This document shows, piece by piece, positions 6,117-6,956 of a stretch of 6,956 bases of DNA. Each line of letters begins with the position of its first letter. Position 1 is the stretch's first letter. Source of the stretch: an uncultured Collinsella sp. (GTDB lineage Bacteria > Actinomycetota > Coriobacteriia > Coriobacteriales > Coriobacteriaceae); the NCBI GenBank assembly GCA_900554465.1, contig USHF01000076.1, positions 1-6,956 on the forward strand, given 5' to 3'. A model generated the notes under the pieces. That model was not told the origin of the DNA, did not search any database, and was given only the letters and a program-made list of their open reading frames with translations. A program made the position numbers and the translations under genes.

Positions 6117-6140
6117 GTCCCCAATGACTAGGTGAATAGC

Positions 6141-6173
6141 AAAAGCCCCGCAGTCGGAGCGGACTGCAGGGCT
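6141..6173 (-). terminator. Intrinsic terminator downstream of arcC
   Basis: On the minus strand AGCCCTGCAGTC (6173-6162) pairs with GACTGCGGGGCT (6155-6144) over 12 base pairs including one U-G, with a six-base loop. The U residues of the tract correspond to 6144-6141. It lies 66 bases after the carbamate kinase stop and isolates that gene from the regulator downstream. Confidence 0.88.
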
Positions 6174-6192
6174 CATGAAGAGAGGCTAGTTT

Positions 6193-6216
6193 GTGGGCGC
6201 TTTGCCTGGCGCCCAC
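6193..6216 (-). other. Hairpin in the arcC 3' untranslated region
   Basis: GTGGGCGC (6193-6200) and GCGCCCAC (6209-6216) are perfect eight-base arms around an eight-base loop, between the arcC stop and its terminator. No U-tract follows on either strand, so it is not itself an intrinsic terminator. It could stabilise the 3' end of the message, which is inference. Confidence 0.45.
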
Positions 6217-6238
6217 GAGAGAGGCAACAGAGTAGAGA

Positions 6239-6956
6239 CTACTCGTGGATGCGGGTACCGGAGAGGCCAGCCATGGTCTCGGCGGCCTTGTCCAGGGCGC
6301 CGATGATGCAGGTGCGGCCCTTGCGGGAGCGGGCGAACTTGATGGCGGCGCGGACCTTGGGCTCCATGGAACCCTTGCCGAACTGACCCTCGTCGGCCAG
6401 GCGCTCGGCCTCGTCGGCGGTGAGGTCCTCGAGCTCCTCCTGGTTGGGCTTGCCAAAGTTGATGGCGACGTGCTCAACGGCGGTCAGCAGGAACAGAACG
6501 TCGGCGTCGCAGTCCTCGGCCAGCAGCTCGCCGCCCAGGTCCTTGTCGATGACGGCGGGAACGCCCTTGTAGCAGCCCTTGTTCTCGTAGTCGCGGACGA
6601 CGGGGATGCCGCCGCCACCGCAGGCGATGACGATGAACTCGTTGTCGAGCAGGTTGAGGATGGAGTCAGCCTCGACGATCTTCTTGGGATCGGGGGAGGC
6701 GACGACGCGACGCCAGCCGCGGCCGGAATCCTCGACGAAGACCTTGGAGGGATCCTCGGCCATGAACTCCTTGGCCTGCTCCTCGGTGTAGAAGGGGCCG
6801 ATCGGCTTGGTCGGGTTCTTGAACGCGGGATCGTCGGGATCGCACTCGATCTGGGTGACGACGGTGGCGGCGTGCCAACGCTTATAGCGCTTGTGCATCT
6901 CGCGGCCGATGCCCTGCTGCAGGTGGTAGCCGATGTAGCCCTGGGACATGGCGCCG
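6239..6956 (-). CDS. arcC: Carbamate kinase, C-terminal part (5' end outside window)
   Basis: This is a partial gene: 238 residues with the TAG stop at 6241-6239, running off the right edge. The first visible residues (GAMSQGYIGYHLQQ) align near position 75-80 of a roughly 310-residue carbamate kinase, so the N-terminus is missing only because the window ends; the ATG at 6949 is internal. The enzyme converts carbamoyl phosphate and ADP to ATP, ammonia and CO2, the last step of the arginine deiminase pathway. Motifs include CGGGGIPVV, AVIDKDLGGELLAE, LTAVEHVAINFGKP and GSMEPKVRAAIKF, all characteristic of the family. Codon choice is strongly biased (Lys mostly AAG, Glu mostly GAG), more so than in the regulator, suggesting high expression. 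arcA and arcB are likely upstream, outside the window. Aspartokinase and acetylglutamate kinase share the fold but lack these motifs. Confidence 0.95.
   Translation of the reverse strand, partial: GAMSQGYIGYHLQQGIGREMHKRYKRWHAATVVTQIECDPDDPAFKNPTKPIGPFYTEEQAKEFMAEDPSKVFVEDSGRGWRRVVASPDPKKIVEADSILNLLDNEFIVIACGGGGIPVVRDYENKGCYKGVPAVIDKDLGGELLAEDCDADVLFLLTAVEHVAINFGKPNQEELEDLTADEAERLADEGQFGKGSMEPKVRAAIKFARSRKGRTCIIGALDKAAETMAGLSGTRIHE

Larger units (their letters stand above)
5981..6128. repeat. Nested palindromic repeat array (GTCATTGGGGAC family)
   Basis: Outer arms at 5981-5993 and 6116-6128 are perfect 13-base inverted repeats (GTCATTGGGGACA and its complement). Inside them is a 20-base perfect inverted repeat (6006-6025 with 6042-6061), then the second 55-base repeat. 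GTCATTGGGGAC therefore occurs four times, twice in each orientation. The 55-base unit adds two related cores, TTGGGGACGGTCC and TTGGGACAGTCC, on the minus strand. There is no T-tract, so this is not a simple terminator. It resembles REP/BIME or MITE-type mobile repeats; no transposase is in the window. With the terminator at 6141-6173 it fills most of the gene-free stretch 5806-6238. Confidence 0.75.

Noticed and set aside
5981..6128. CRISPR array
   Set aside because: The repeats alternate in orientation, vary in length and have irregular spacing, with no spacers of constant size and no cas genes.
6040..6477. 145-codon minus-strand open frame overlapping the arcC end and the repeats
   Set aside because: The first part is an out-of-frame shadow of arcC and the last part translates the terminator and repeat array.

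Overview
The window looks like a GC-rich actinobacterial gut anaerobe of the Coriobacteriia, most likely Collinsella or a close relative. This is inferred from base composition, codon use, a complete Lac-family PTS beside a carbamate kinase, and the style of the intergenic repeats; no 16S or other marker gene is present. Every convincing gene is on the minus strand, so transcription runs from high to low coordinates.

Layout in transcription order. (1) 6956-6239: the C-terminal three quarters of a carbamate kinase (arcC), whose start lies outside the window. An intrinsic terminator follows at 6173-6141. (2) 6130-5806: a gene-free stretch with a dense set of short inverted and direct repeats (about 5951-6128), then the 5' region of the next gene. 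(3) 5805-3910: a large PTS-controlled transcriptional activator of the LicR/MtlR type (two HTH domains, PRD1, PRD2, EIIB-like, EIIA-like). (4) 3909-3791: a 119-base regulatory gap with a strong imperfect palindrome. (5) 3790-309: a tight PTS and hydrolase cluster: EIIA, EIIB, EIIC, then a GH1 6-phospho-beta-glucosidase. It closes with a strong terminator at 292-259. (6) 258-1: gene-free sequence holding further repeats and hairpins, including a possible plus-strand terminator at 21-53.

How the genes work together: EIIA, EIIB and EIIC form a Lac/cellobiose-family PTS permease that would import and phosphorylate a beta-glucoside such as cellobiose or an aryl-beta-glucoside. The GH1 enzyme would hydrolyse the 6-phosphorylated product inside the cell. 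The activator would sense PTS phosphorylation and switch the cluster on. The general PTS proteins EI and HPr are not in the window. Carbamate kinase belongs to a separate unit, probably the arginine deiminase pathway.

The genes are of well-known families and I see no clearly new protein system. The most unusual part is the intergenic DNA. A 55-base repeat (54 of 55 identical) flanks the whole sugar locus as direct copies exactly 5,900 bases apart. The right-hand copy sits inside a nested palindromic array built from six variants of a TTGGGGAC core. These look like REP/BIME-like or MITE-like dispersed repeats, but no transposase is present here to confirm that.
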